Notes: a model not told the origin generated them from the letters alone. DNA of 64,000 nucleotides from Labilibacter sediminis (GCF_005877885.1 NZ_VCHY01000012.1:86791-150790), one strand, 5' to 3'; positions 54,431 to 63,964 are shown, numbered from the stretch's first letter. Numbers and translations are program-made.

Positions 54431-54808
54431 TTATTTTTGATTTCGTTTAGCATCAATACTTAAGGTTGCATGCGGCACAGCTCTTAATCTTTCCTTTGAA
54501 ATGAGTCTTCCTGTTTCTCTACATACACCGTATGTTTTATTCTCGATACGAATTAATGCAGCTTGTAAATGCTGTATAAACTTCAGTTGTCGTTGAGCCA
54601 ATTTTCCAGCCTCTTCTTTTGAAAGAACAGAAGCTCCTTCTTCAAGCACTTTAAAAGTCGGGGAAGTATCCTGAATATCATTACCATCACCATGCGTAAT
54701 GGTATTTCTTAAAAGATCGTAATCTTTTTTTGCCTTTTCCAGTTTACCGTTAATAATTTCCTTAAACTCAAGCAACTCTTCGTCTGAATATCTAGTTTTG
54801 TCTGCCAT
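54431..54808 (-). CDS. DksA/TraR-family protein without zinc-finger cysteines
   Basis: 125 residues: an N-terminal coiled coil (about residues 8-75, with YSDEELLEFKEIINGKLEKAKK) and the C-terminal DksA-like GVCRETGRLISKERLRAVPHATLS segment. Classical DksA has two CxxC pairs; here only one Cys remains (in GVCRETG), so no C4 zinc site can form. Bacteroidota homologues are often of this type. DksA-family proteins bind the RNA polymerase secondary channel with ppGpp. It lies between ileS (17 bp) and lspA in one operon. Confidence 0.88.
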   Translation of the reverse strand: MADKTRYSDEELLEFKEIINGKLEKAKKDYDLLRNTITHGDGNDIQDTSPTFKVLEEGASVLSKEEAGKLAQRQLKFIQHLQAALIRIENKTYGVCRETGRLISKERLRAVPHATLSIDAKRNQK

Positions 54809-54825
54809 AATAGATCATTTGAGGT

Positions 54826-57800
54826 TTACATTTTTTTTCTAACACTAATGTAGGTCTCAACTTCATTGTCGATTTCTACGAGTTTTCCTTCAGCTTCGTT
54901 ACATGATTCTACAAGATTTATTTCGTCAGCTAAAGTTTGAGACGCAATATAATCTTTATAGTTGATTACCGATTGATTTATGGCCTCATTTTTTTGAATT
55001 TCCAGTATTATTTTATCTGTAACATCAAAACCTGAATCTTTTCTTAAGTTTTGAATTCTATTGATAAACTCTCTGGCAATTCCTTCCTGCCTTAGCTCTT
55101 CTGACACATTAATATCCAAAGCAACAGTTAACTTACCCTCATTGGCCACTAACCAACCAGGTATATCCTCCGACATGATTTCAACATCTTCAAGCAATAA
55201 CTCAAGACCTTGACCATTCACTTCAATGTTCATCTTCTCTTCACGCTCAATGACAGCAATATCTTCTTGTCCCATCTGATTAACACAAGTAGCAATTTGC
55301 TTCATCATCTTCCCATGCTTAGGGCCCAATGTTTTAAAATTAGGCTTAATCTTCTTTACCAACACACCTGAAGTATCTGTTAGAAACTCCATCGACTTTA
55401 CATTGACCTCAGATAGCACCAGGTCCTTTATCTTTTCCACTTGTCCTTGAAAATCTACATCCAAAATAGGAATCATGATTTTCTGCAAGGGTTGACGAAC
55501 CTTCAAGCTTTCTTTTCTTCTTAATGCAAGCACCATAGAAGAAATATCTTGTGCATACAGCATACGTTGCTCAAGTGCCTTATCTATTTTGCTTTCATCG
55601 CTCTTAGGAAACATACTTAAGTGCACTGACTCCAATTTACTCTCTCCTGAAACAGATGTCAAATCTTTATACAGTTGATCCATATAAAATGGAGCAATAG
55701 GAGCAGATAACATAGATACCGTTTTTAAACAGGTATATAATGTTTGGTATGCGGAGATTTTATCTGACGAATACTCTCCTCCCCAGAAACGTTTTCTGTT
55801 TAATCGAACATACCAATTACTTAAGTTTTCAGTCACAAAATTTTGAATTGCTCTACCAGCCCTTGTTGGCTCATAGGCTTCAAAACTCTCAGTCACCTCT
55901 TTGATTACACTATTTAATAGCGAGATGATCCATCTGTCAATTTCCGGTCTCTCCTCTAATGGTATTTCTTTTTCTTGACCTGTAAATCCATCTACATTAG
56001 CATATAAAGAAAAGAATGAATACGTATTATATAGCGTTCCGAAGAACTTACGCTTCACTTCATCAATTCCATTCTGATCGAACTTAAGATTATCCCAAGG
56101 TTGTGCATTGGTAATCATATACCATCGCAATGGATCAGATCCAAACTTCTCAATAACCTCAAAAGGATCTACTGCATTACCCAAACGCTTCGACATTTTA
56201 TTTCCATTCTTATCCAAAACAAGACCATTGGAAATAATATTTTTAAAAGCTACCGAATCAAATAACATGGTTCCTAAGGCATGCAAAGTAAAGAACCATC
56301 CTCTCGTTTGGTCTACTCCTTCTGCAATAAAATCAGCCGGGAAAATTAATTTATTATCGTCTTCGTTAGTCTCAAACGGATAATGCATTTGCGCATATGG
56401 CATAGCTCCTGAATCGAACCACACATCAATAAGGTCGGGCTCCCTGAACATTTTCTCACCATCATCACTCACCAAAACAATATCGTCAACATATGGCCTG
56501 TGAAGATCGACTAAATCATAATTTTCTTTAGAAAAATCACCTGCTTTAAAATCACCATACGGACTCTTCTCCATTACCCCTGCTGCAATCGCCTTTTCAA
56601 TTTCGGAAGTTAACTCTTCAATTGAACCAATACATTTTTCTACCTTACCGTCTTCTGTACGCCATATTGGCAAAGGCGTTCCCCAATAACGAGAACGAGA
56701 AAGGTTCCAGTCCACCAAATTCTCAAGCCATTTACCAAAACGTCCGGTTCCTGTTGAATCCGGTTTCCAGTTAATGGTTTTATTTAGCTCCTGCATTCTA
56801 TCCTTTACGGCTGTTGTTTTAACAAACCATGAATCTAAAGGATAATATAAAATTGGTTTATCCGTTCTCCAACAGTGCGGATAATTATGCGTATGCTTTT
56901 CAACTCTAAATGCTCTGTTTGCCTGCTTCAACATAACAGCAATATCCACATCTAACGAAGGATCTTTATCTGTTAAATTTTCATCATAGTCGTTCTTCAC
57001 AAAACGACCTGCGTATTCCATATAAGTTTCCAGATCAACAAAGTTCTTTACAAAACCTGCATCTAAATCTTTAATTAGGAAATACTTTCCGGTTTTATCC
57101 ACCATTGGGTTTTGACGACCATCTTTATCAATTAGGATAAGTGGAGCTATACCAGCAACCTTAGCCACTCTATCATCATCAGCACCAAAAGTAGGGGCAA
57201 TATGAACCATCCCTGTACCATCTTCTGTGGTAACATAGTCACCTAAGATCACTCTAAAGGCATCTCCATCCGGCTTCACCCATGAAATCAACTGTTCATA
57301 TCTAACCCCTTCAAGTTGTGTACCAGTATATTCTTCCAATAACTCAAAAGGAACCTTTTTGTCTCCAACCTTATAATCATCAAATGATAATTCCGCATTC
57401 TTAGGATTAAAATAAGCTGAAACCAAATTTTTAGCCAGAACAACCACTACAGGCTTTCCTGTATATGAGTTAAATGTTTTTACCTTTTGATACACCACTT
57501 CTGGTCCAACAGCCAATGCTGTATTCGAAGGAAGTGTCCATGGAGTTGTAGTCCAGGCCAAGAAGAACAATTCTCCTTCTACTCCTTGATACAAGAAATC
57601 AGACGCTTCATCTTTAACCACCTTAAACTGTGCGGTACAAGTAGTATCTTTTACATCACGATAACAGCCAGGTTGGTTCAACTCATGCGTACTTAAACCT
57701 GTTCCTGCAGCTGGCGAATATGGTTGAATGGTAAAACCTTTATACAAAAAGCCTTTGTTATACAACTCTTTAAGCAGGTACCAAAGTGTTTCAATATATT

Positions 57801-58266
57801 TATTGTCGTAGGTAATGTATGGATTATCCATATCTACCCAATACCCCATTTTATGCGTAAGATCCTCCCATTTATCTGTATACTTCATCACATCCTTACG
57901 ACATGCAGCGTTGTACTCAGCAACAGATATTTTCTTACCTATATCTTCCTTGGTAATCCCTAAAGACTTTTCTACACCAAGCTCTACAGGAAGTCCGTGC
58001 GTATCCCATCCGGCTTTACGTTCTACTTCAAAACCTTGTTGAGTTTTATACCTACAAACAATATCTTTTAAAGAACGAGAAATTACATGATGAATACCTG
58101 GTAATCCATTGGCTGAAGGAGGTCCTTCATAAAAAACAAAGGTAGGATTACCTTCACGGGTTGAAATACTTTTTTCAAAAGTTTCGTTTTTCTCCCACTC
58201 CTTTAATACATCCTTGTTGATCTGGGATAAATCTAACCCCTTATATTCTTTGAATTTAGCACTCAT
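54826..58266 (-). CDS. ileS: Isoleucyl-tRNA synthetase
   Basis: Class I synthetase of 1146 residues. The HIGH-like signature is PSANGLPGIHH (residues 50-60), and KMSKR occurs near residue 690. An editing (CP1) domain lies between. The C-terminus lacks the zinc-ribbon found in the E. coli type, and the length matches the eukaryote-like (type 2) IleS that is usually mupirocin-tolerant; that assignment is inferred from motif form and length. It heads the ileS-dksA-lspA operon and has a good consensus promoter. Confidence 0.97.
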   Translation of the reverse strand: MSAKFKEYKGLDLSQINKDVLKEWEKNETFEKSISTREGNPTFVFYEGPPSANGLPGIHHVISRSLKDIVCRYKTQQGFEVERKAGWDTHGLPVELGVEKSLGITKEDIGKKISVAEYNAACRKDVMKYTDKWEDLTHKMGYWVDMDNPYITYDNKYIETLWYLLKELYNKGFLYKGFTIQPYSPAAGTGLSTHELNQPGCYRDVKDTTCTAQFKVVKDEASDFLYQGVEGELFFLAWTTTPWTLPSNTALAVGPEVVYQKVKTFNSYTGKPVVVVLAKNLVSAYFNPKNAELSFDDYKVGDKKVPFELLEEYTGTQLEGVRYEQLISWVKPDGDAFRVILGDYVTTEDGTGMVHIAPTFGADDDRVAKVAGIAPLILIDKDGRQNPMVDKTGKYFLIKDLDAGFVKNFVDLETYMEYAGRFVKNDYDENLTDKDPSLDVDIAVMLKQANRAFRVEKHTHNYPHCWRTDKPILYYPLDSWFVKTTAVKDRMQELNKTINWKPDSTGTGRFGKWLENLVDWNLSRSRYWGTPLPIWRTEDGKVEKCIGSIEELTSEIEKAIAAGVMEKSPYGDFKAGDFSKENYDLVDLHRPYVDDIVLVSDDGEKMFREPDLIDVWFDSGAMPYAQMHYPFETNEDDNKLIFPADFIAEGVDQTRGWFFTLHALGTMLFDSVAFKNIISNGLVLDKNGNKMSKRLGNAVDPFEVIEKFGSDPLRWYMITNAQPWDNLKFDQNGIDEVKRKFFGTLYNTYSFFSLYANVDGFTGQEKEIPLEERPEIDRWIISLLNSVIKEVTESFEAYEPTRAGRAIQNFVTENLSNWYVRLNRKRFWGGEYSSDKISAYQTLYTCLKTVSMLSAPIAPFYMDQLYKDLTSVSGESKLESVHLSMFPKSDESKIDKALEQRMLYAQDISSMVLALRRKESLKVRQPLQKIMIPILDVDFQGQVEKIKDLVLSEVNVKSMEFLTDTSGVLVKKIKPNFKTLGPKHGKMMKQIATCVNQMGQEDIAVIEREEKMNIEVNGQGLELLLEDVEIMSEDIPGWLVANEGKLTVALDINVSEELRQEGIAREFINRIQNLRKDSGFDVTDKIILEIQKNEAINQSVINYKDYIASQTLADEINLVESCNEAEGKLVEIDNEVETYISVRKKM

Positions 58267-58300
58267 CTGTATATAATTCTCCTAATTTTTAAAAAGTGTA

Positions 58301-58332
58301 CAAATATAACAGTTCAATAAATACTAGGCAAA
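58301..58332 (-). promoter_or_regulatory. Consensus Bacteroidota promoter for ileS
   Basis: On the minus strand TTTG (58329-58332), 20-bp spacer, TATATTTG (58301-58308): a full -33/-7 match. It predicts a leader of about 28 nt before the ileS ATG, which also carries TAGGAGAA as a possible ribosome-binding site. Confidence 0.8.
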
Positions 58333-58528
58333 ATAGACAGGAGATATTTACTGGTTAGAGGTATTAATATAACCATAGATTTAAACAAGCATTACTCTTT
58401 GCAATTTTCAAACACAAAGCATTATCCATATTGCATAGTTATCCACTTGGCTAAAAATGATGAACAAAACAAAAGTATAAACCTTAAAACTGAAAAAAAT
58501 GATACTTTTACAGCATTAAAATATAGTT

Positions 58529-59533
58529 ATGAATTTCTATTCTCTTTTAAGCTTTAGCAAGAAAATAAAAAGCACCACCATAAAACTTATCGGTATATAT
58601 GTATTTCATCTTCTCGGCAAGAGACACTTATCAATTCGTATAGATCCTTCTTTAAATTGCAACTTATTTTGCAGAATGTGTTATTTCAGCTCAATGGAAC
58701 AAAGGAAGAAAATGAAAGGTATAATTCCTCAAGCTGAATTCCAGCATATAGCAAAAGTGTTGTTTCCCAAAGCTCTTCAGGTATATATCGGATGTGGCGC
58801 TGAACCTACAACACATAGAAACTTTACTGAGTTGATTCGATTGGCAAATGAATATAATGTACCTAACATAGGTGTAGTTACTAATGGACAACTTTTAACT
58901 GAGCAACAAATCCAGGAAATGTGTGATTTGAATCTTAACGAATTAACCATTTCATGTCATGGTGTTAATAAATCTACCTATGAACACTTTATGACTAATT
59001 CGAAATATGACAGGTTTATTTCAACTTTAGAATTAATAAACAAACACAAAAATCAGAGTAATTCCTCCTTACCTGAAATTAGAATTAATTACACTGTTAA
59101 TAATAAAAACCTATCTGAACTTAAAGATTTCTTTAAGGTATTTGAAAAATTTAACATCAGCACGTTACAAATCAGGCCCGTCTTAAACATAGGAGGAAAA
59201 TACTCAAATGCCATTACTGATCAGCAGATACAAGAGTATAATAGTATTATTAATTTATTAAAGAAAGAATGTGCCAATAAAGGAATTCGACTATTAGCAA
59301 ACACAACTGACATCAAGTTGCAGAAAAAAAATAATGACAGTAAAGTTGCTGATGCGGTATACTGTTACATAGGTCCTCAAACTGCTGAAAAACTAGATAT
59401 AGACTGGAAAACCACCAATTTTTCAGAGTTTACTCAAAAAACAGAATGGAGAAAAAAACTACATGCTTTTATTCTGAACAAAAAGAAATCCAGCTTAAAT
59501 AAATCTGCCGTTAACTATGAAATTTATGAATAA
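58529..59533 (+). CDS. Stand-alone radical SAM protein
   Basis: 334-residue radical SAM enzyme. CxxxCxxC is at Cys44, Cys48 and Cys51 (LNCNLFCRMCYF), after a short N-terminal hydrophobic stretch (about residues 15-30) that may associate with the membrane. The GCGAEPT stretch near residue 90 occupies the place of the SAM-binding GGEP motif and departs from it. No SPASM cysteine cluster is evident in the C-terminus. It is divergent from ileS and has no partner gene. Substrate unknown. Confidence 0.85.
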   Translation: MNFYSLLSFSKKIKSTTIKLIGIYVFHLLGKRHLSIRIDPSLNCNLFCRMCYFSSMEQRKKMKGIIPQAEFQHIAKVLFPKALQVYIGCGAEPTTHRNFTELIRLANEYNVPNIGVVTNGQLLTEQQIQEMCDLNLNELTISCHGVNKSTYEHFMTNSKYDRFISTLELINKHKNQSNSSLPEIRINYTVNNKNLSELKDFFKVFEKFNISTLQIRPVLNIGGKYSNAITDQQIQEYNSIINLLKKECANKGIRLLANTTDIKLQKKNNDSKVADAVYCYIGPQTAEKLDIDWKTTNFSEFTQKTEWRKKLHAFILNKKKSSLNKSAVNYEIYE

Positions 59534-59534
59534 A

Positions 59535-59566
59535 AAAACGGCTACTCTGTTAAAGTAACCGTTTAT
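59535..59566. terminator. Convergent terminator between radical SAM gene and DAHP synthase
   Basis: AAACGG-C-TAC pairs with GTA-A-CCGTTT (one mismatch) around an 9-nt loop, with A-run before and T-run after, so it can serve both converging genes. Confidence 0.82.
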
Positions 59567-59587
59567 CATATCAATTTGGATTTTTTA

Positions 59588-60652
59588 TTATCTCTTACTT
59601 AATGATTCCTTTATAGTTTGAGCAAAATCTTTTAATATTTGATCTGTTTGTTCCCATCCTATACATTCATCGGTTACAGAAACACCATACTTTAATTGAG
59701 ACAAATCTTGCGGAATACTTTGTTTTCCGAAGAATAAATTACTCTCAATCATTACACCCATAATGGATTTATTACCATTAAGTATTTGCTCCTCTATATT
59801 CTTTAAAACAAGTTCCTGATTTTCCGCTTTTTTAAGACTATTGGCATGACTACAGTCTATCATTATTTTGGCAGGCAAACCAGCTTTCTTTAACCTTTCT
59901 TCATACTCCGTGACACTTTCAACATCATAATTCGGCTCTTTACCTCCTCTTAAAATAATATGAGTATTTGCATTTCCCTTGGTACGAACAACAGCTACAT
60001 GACCATCAGGATCAATACTTATAAAATTATGAGGTGCTTCAACAGATTCCAGGGCATTAATAGCTATTTCAATGTTACCATCTGTACCATTCTTAAAGCC
60101 TACAGCTGAAGATAACCCACTGGCCATTTTTCTATGACTCTGTGATTCGGTAGTTCTTGCTCCAATCGCAGTCCATGAAATCAAATCCTGAATATATTGA
60201 GGTGTTACAATATCCAAAGCTTCACCGGCTACAGGTAAACCAAGCTCTGCTATATAGGTTAACAACTCACGGGCTTGTTTTAATCCCTCCTCTAATTCAA
60301 AACTATTATCTAAATGAGGATCATTTATTAAACCCTGCCATCCTACAGTGGTTCGCGGTTTTTCGAAATACACCCTCATTACAATATACAAGGTGTCTTC
60401 CAGCTCATCAGCCAATACTTTAAGCTTGCTTGCATATTCTTTGGCCGATTTAATATCATGAATTGAACAAGGTCCTACAACTACCAATATTCGCTTATCT
60501 TCTCCATTTAAAATATCTTTAACAGTTTTCTGCCCTTGGGCAATTGTTTTTATGATATTTTCATTTAAGGGATATAGATCTTTTAATTCATTAGGCGTTA
60601 ATATAGCTTGTTCGGCATTTACATTTATATTCTCAATTCTATTATCAGTCAT
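59588..60652 (-). CDS. 3-deoxy-7-phosphoheptulonate synthase (type I DAHP synthase)
   Basis: First step of the shikimate pathway: joins phosphoenolpyruvate and erythrose 4-phosphate. 354 residues, similar to E. coli AroF/G/H in layout: VVVGPCSIHD (metal-binding Cys), RVYFEKPRTTVGWQGLINDP, GARTTESQSHRKMASGLS, and IMIDCSHANSLK. No chorismate-mutase domain is fused. Which feedback class it belongs to (Phe, Tyr or Trp) cannot be told by eye. Single gene with its own leader. Confidence 0.95.
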   Translation of the reverse strand: MTDNRIENINVNAEQAILTPNELKDLYPLNENIIKTIAQGQKTVKDILNGEDKRILVVVGPCSIHDIKSAKEYASKLKVLADELEDTLYIVMRVYFEKPRTTVGWQGLINDPHLDNSFELEEGLKQARELLTYIAELGLPVAGEALDIVTPQYIQDLISWTAIGARTTESQSHRKMASGLSSAVGFKNGTDGNIEIAINALESVEAPHNFISIDPDGHVAVVRTKGNANTHIILRGGKEPNYDVESVTEYEERLKKAGLPAKIMIDCSHANSLKKAENQELVLKNIEEQILNGNKSIMGVMIESNLFFGKQSIPQDLSQLKYGVSVTDECIGWEQTDQILKDFAQTIKESLSKR

Positions 60653-60744
60653 AACAGTAATATTTCCTTCTATTCAGGTTATTGCAATTTTGCAGCGAAA
60701 ATAACTGATATTTCTCATACTTTATAATTCTATAGAATAAAAAT

Positions 60745-61020
60745 GGTTAATAACCTCAGTTCGATTAAAATTTACAGGCTTAGATTGTAGTAAATGATTG
60801 ATATACCACATGAAGTTTAGAAGCATTGCGAGTTATGCTGATTAAGTTCAGGCAGTAGATTGATTATTTACTAAAAACTTATGTATCCGTTTATAAACAA
60901 TGATTTTCTTCGTCAAATTTGCTTACCATAGCCCGCTATGCTTTTACAAATCTTCCTTGAAACTCGTTATTTATAAGCGGTCTGAGTCATAAATTTTATG
61001 TCGAATTGAGGTTAATAACG
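60745..61020. mobile_element. MITE-like element with about 30-bp imperfect terminal inverted repeats
   Basis: A 276-bp non-coding segment. The left end, GTTAATAACCTCAGTTCGAT then TAAAATTTA, matches the inverse of the right end, GTTATTAACCTCAATTCGAC then ATAAAATTTA, with about four differences. The centre contains an inverted repeat, CATAGC-CC-GCTATG, inside larger ATTTG/CAAAT arms. The right end stops 2 bp before the stop codon of the DUF6029-like gene. Structural call only. Confidence 0.6.
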
Positions 61021-61022
61021 TA

Positions 61023-62480
61023 TTAAAAACGAGCCATCCACCTCAATTCCACTCCTGAAAAATCCAAAACCTCATAACATATACCAGCATTACACGCCGG
61101 GCCACCTCTTCTTTCTCCTGCAAATAGCTGCAAACTATGATTACTATTGTATTTATATTTAATCAATACCGATGGCCATATTTTTTTATCCTCAGTAATA
61201 AAAGGGTCGTTGCTTACTTCAAGTTGGGTTCCCCAAAACCATTTAGATTTTCTTCTAAGAGTAAAGTTGAGATAGTAATTAGATACATATGAATCAAGCC
61301 TCTCAAAGCCTTGCCCTTCTGCTTCAATCAAAAAACCAAAATGATTGACTAATGGAACATCTAGATTTACACCATAACTAACTCTGTTATATTCACTTTT
61401 AAATTCATCATCTGCATAATCAACAAACAACTTTAAATCTGTATCATTAAAAACATTTCCTGAATATTCTAAAAACCATTCTTGATATCTATACTTAATT
61501 CCAAAATCATTTACGGCCAGTGTGTAGTTTGCAACAATTGAAGAGAAAAGATTCATTTGATAATAAGCCTCAAGCTGAACTCCACTTTCATTTGTTGGTT
61601 GAAGCACATGTGTACTTCTATTCAACAATTTATAATAGTGTTCTTTAACCAATGCTGGAGGTTCATTTATTCCGGTACCAATTAAAAAATTCTGATAGTT
61701 TTTATACTCTGCACTTATACCAAAAGAAGGCAGTGTTAAAACAATATTACCGTATAAGGCATACGCATCCCTTTCTTTAGTCTCCTTACCTTCTCCACTC
61801 AAATATCGGGCATAACCTGAATAATAACTAAGAAACTCTGTTATATCACCGGATAAACTTAACATTCCATAATAACTTGTTTCCAACTCATTATGTAATC
61901 TTATGCCGGAAGCTCCCAATACCTGCTTTTTAAACCTGTACGAAACTTCTGTTCCTATAACTTCGTCATACCTCCTAAGTTCCCAATCGAGTATTGGTGG
62001 ATTTAAATTATTTAAGGCATACCCCCACAAAGCTTTAACATCCAATTTATCCATATGAAAAGCCACTTGTGCACCAAGCATATCTGTATAAAAATATTGT
62101 TTTGTACGAAATCCCTTATCTTCCACTATAGCTCCAGGTATTTGATAGTTTCTTAACAAAATTCCATTGCCTAAAACCTGTGAATAATTTCCCAACGTAA
62201 GCTCTACTTTTTCGGATTGGTAATTGATACTTCCGGCAGATAAATGCACATAGTTTCTTTCGCTATATGGAGTTTGATAAAGTTGAATACCTGTTCCTAC
62301 TTTAAAATTTCCCATTTGATAATTTATAAGCACTCTGGAATAAATAGAATTAAAATTTTCCGTTGTATCCTTTGGCAACTTTCCATTCTGATATTCTGAA
62401 AGTACACTTGCAGAGAACTGAGAGAACAAATCCATTGTCAAAATCACAAACACAAGACCCAATAAAACTTTCAACCTCAT
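61023..62480 (-). CDS. Outer-membrane beta-barrel protein (DUF6029-like)
   Basis: 485-residue secreted protein with signal peptide (about residues 1-20) and alternating aromatic strands ending in ...WMARF, an outer-membrane C-terminal Phe signature. The C-terminal region with GERRGGPACNAGICYEVLDFSGVELR is conserved in the DUF6029-type proteins of Bacteroidota; its two cysteines could form a disulfide or bind a metal. Function unknown. It is the last gene of a three-gene set after two thioredoxin-like genes (3 bp from the second). Confidence 0.75.
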   Translation of the reverse strand: MRLKVLLGLVFVILTMDLFSQFSASVLSEYQNGKLPKDTTENFNSIYSRVLINYQMGNFKVGTGIQLYQTPYSERNYVHLSAGSINYQSEKVELTLGNYSQVLGNGILLRNYQIPGAIVEDKGFRTKQYFYTDMLGAQVAFHMDKLDVKALWGYALNNLNPPILDWELRRYDEVIGTEVSYRFKKQVLGASGIRLHNELETSYYGMLSLSGDITEFLSYYSGYARYLSGEGKETKERDAYALYGNIVLTLPSFGISAEYKNYQNFLIGTGINEPPALVKEHYYKLLNRSTHVLQPTNESGVQLEAYYQMNLFSSIVANYTLAVNDFGIKYRYQEWFLEYSGNVFNDTDLKLFVDYADDEFKSEYNRVSYGVNLDVPLVNHFGFLIEAEGQGFERLDSYVSNYYLNFTLRRKSKWFWGTQLEVSNDPFITEDKKIWPSVLIKYKYNSNHSLQLFAGERRGGPACNAGICYEVLDFSGVELRWMARF

Positions 62481-62483
62481 ATT

Positions 62484-62969
62484 TTATTTACTTAAAAGTC
62501 CTACAATAACATCACGCCATTCAATTTCATCTCCTTTAACATAGCCCTCATGCCTATATAAAACTTTTCCCTTAGTGTCCACTATTAGTAGAGATGGTAA
62601 AACTTCAATATTTAGATCCCTCATAATCTTACTCTCTGTATCCAATATTATTGGGTAAGATATATTGAGCGAACTTATAATTGGTTTAACTTTTGAAACA
62701 CTTCGGGGACCATCTACATTAAATCCTATTACATTTACACCATCCGTTTTAAACTCGTTATAGATCTTCTCAATTAATGGCATTGATTTAATACACGGTT
62801 TACACCAAGACGCCCAAAAATCAATAATCGTTAAATTATGCCCTTTAAGCCCACTAAATGTAACTTTATCATTACTTACTGTATTAGCTGAAAAATTACG
62901 TACCGTTTGTGCTTTCGCTTCAATAACGAAGAACGATAATAGAATTGCAACAAAAAATAACCTAAACAT
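62484..62969 (-). CDS. TlpA/ResA-family thiol-disulfide protein
   Basis: 161-residue exported thioredoxin-fold protein: signal peptide (about residues 1-20) and active site WASWCKPC (Cys56, Cys59), with the conserved cis-Pro in VLPSLLIVD near residue 127. Acts in the periplasm as a thiol oxidoreductase. 6 bp after the upstream thioredoxin-like lipoprotein gene. Being next to a barrel with a CNAGIC motif suggests redox or assembly support for it (inference). Confidence 0.92.
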   Translation of the reverse strand: MFRLFFVAILLSFFVIEAKAQTVRNFSANTVSNDKVTFSGLKGHNLTIIDFWASWCKPCIKSMPLIEKIYNEFKTDGVNVIGFNVDGPRSVSKVKPIISSLNISYPIILDTESKIMRDLNIEVLPSLLIVDTKGKVLYRHEGYVKGDEIEWRDVIVGLLSK

Positions 62970-62975
62970 AACCGC

Positions 62976-63542
62976 CTATTTATTTAAATATTGAGCTACA
63001 ACATCTACTGCGGTTGAAAGATCACTACTTACATTGCGATTTCCTTTAAACCGAATTAAACCTTCCTTATCTATCACAACTATTCTATCATATGTAGTAC
63101 CAAAAGAAGCAGCTACTGATGATCCGTTTAACAATAGAGGGAAAGTGACCCCTGTGGACGATTTAAAAGCTTTTACTGCACTATTGTTACCATCCCATTG
63201 ATCAATACCAAGTAAGATAAAATCATCCCTCGAAGCATACTTATCTGACAATTGTGTTTGAACACTCGGAGCAACAGCTTTACAGGGAGGACAGGCATTT
63301 CCGAAGAAAAAAATTGCAATAACCTTTTCTGTATAGTCAGAAAGACTAACCACATTTCCATTTAAATCACTCAATGAAAAATCAGGAGCTTGTTCTGCAT
63401 TAACAGTGTTATTATTATCATCTTCTGAACCCTTCATATCCATTCCTGAATTAACTTCAGGAGAAGCATCGTTTGGTTTGTCACACGCAAGAAAGGAAGC
63501 AATAAAAACTACGGTAAGTAGTAGAAAACAAAAACGTTTCAT
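62976..63542 (-). CDS. TlpA-like redoxin lipoprotein
   Basis: 188-residue lipoprotein: lipobox SFLAC with Cys20, then a low-complexity acidic linker (about residues 30-50) and a redoxin/AhpC-TSA-type thioredoxin domain with ACPPCK (Cys84, Cys87). An Asp after position 2 (CDKPN) leaves its final membrane unclear, since the +2 rule is not established for this phylum. First gene of the cassette with the second thioredoxin and the DUF6029-like barrel. Confidence 0.9.
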   Translation of the reverse strand: MKRFCFLLLTVVFIASFLACDKPNDASPEVNSGMDMKGSEDDNNNTVNAEQAPDFSLSDLNGNVVSLSDYTEKVIAIFFFGNACPPCKAVAPSVQTQLSDKYASRDDFILLGIDQWDGNNSAVKAFKSSTGVTFPLLLNGSSVAASFGTTYDRIVVIDKEGLIRFKGNRNVSSDLSTAVDVVAQYLNK

Positions 63543-63671
63543 ATTAATTAGATTTAAAGATTATTTTATATCTAACCAATGAGTCTGTAAAACTTAGGCT
63601 TCCTTACAAAAAGAATTTAAAAAATAAAAACCTACTATAAACGCTAAAAAAAATAGTATTACTTCGAAAGT

Positions 63672-63884
63672 TATATCCTTCGTGTAACATAGTGAATGTA
63701 CTTCGAGTTCCTTTTTAACCACAAAGTTACACAAAGGATGATCACAAAGTCACACAAAGAGCAATGTTTTTATATCCTTCGTGATACTTAGGGAATGTAC
63801 TTCGCGTTCCTTAGTGGTTAGATGTTTGTAAGATACTTTTTAACCACAAAGTTGCACAAAGGATGAGCACAAAGTCGCGCAAAG
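63672..63884. repeat. Two copies of a CACAAAG-rich repeat near the rRNA operon
   Basis: Copy one about 63672-63760 and copy two about 63771-63884. Each runs from ATATCCTTCGTG through TGTACTTCG and GTTCCTT to AACCACAAAGTTGCACAAAG, and on through two more CACAAAG-like units; hexamers recur at 10 and 13 bp steps. The second copy carries an extra GTGGTTAGATG segment. Same family as 25595-25845. Confidence 0.8.
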
Positions 63885-63925
63885 ATTTTTAATATACCCG
63901 GTTTAAAAGAAAAGTCTATAAACGC

Positions 63926-63964
63926 AAAAAAGGTTAGTCTTCTATTGAAAACTAACCTTTTTTA
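63926..63964 (-). terminator. Terminator of the rRNA operon
   Basis: AAAAGGTTAGT and ACTAACCTTTT pair over about 11 bp around a short loop, with a T-run after it on the minus strand. It lies immediately downstream of the 5S rRNA 3' end. Confidence 0.88.
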
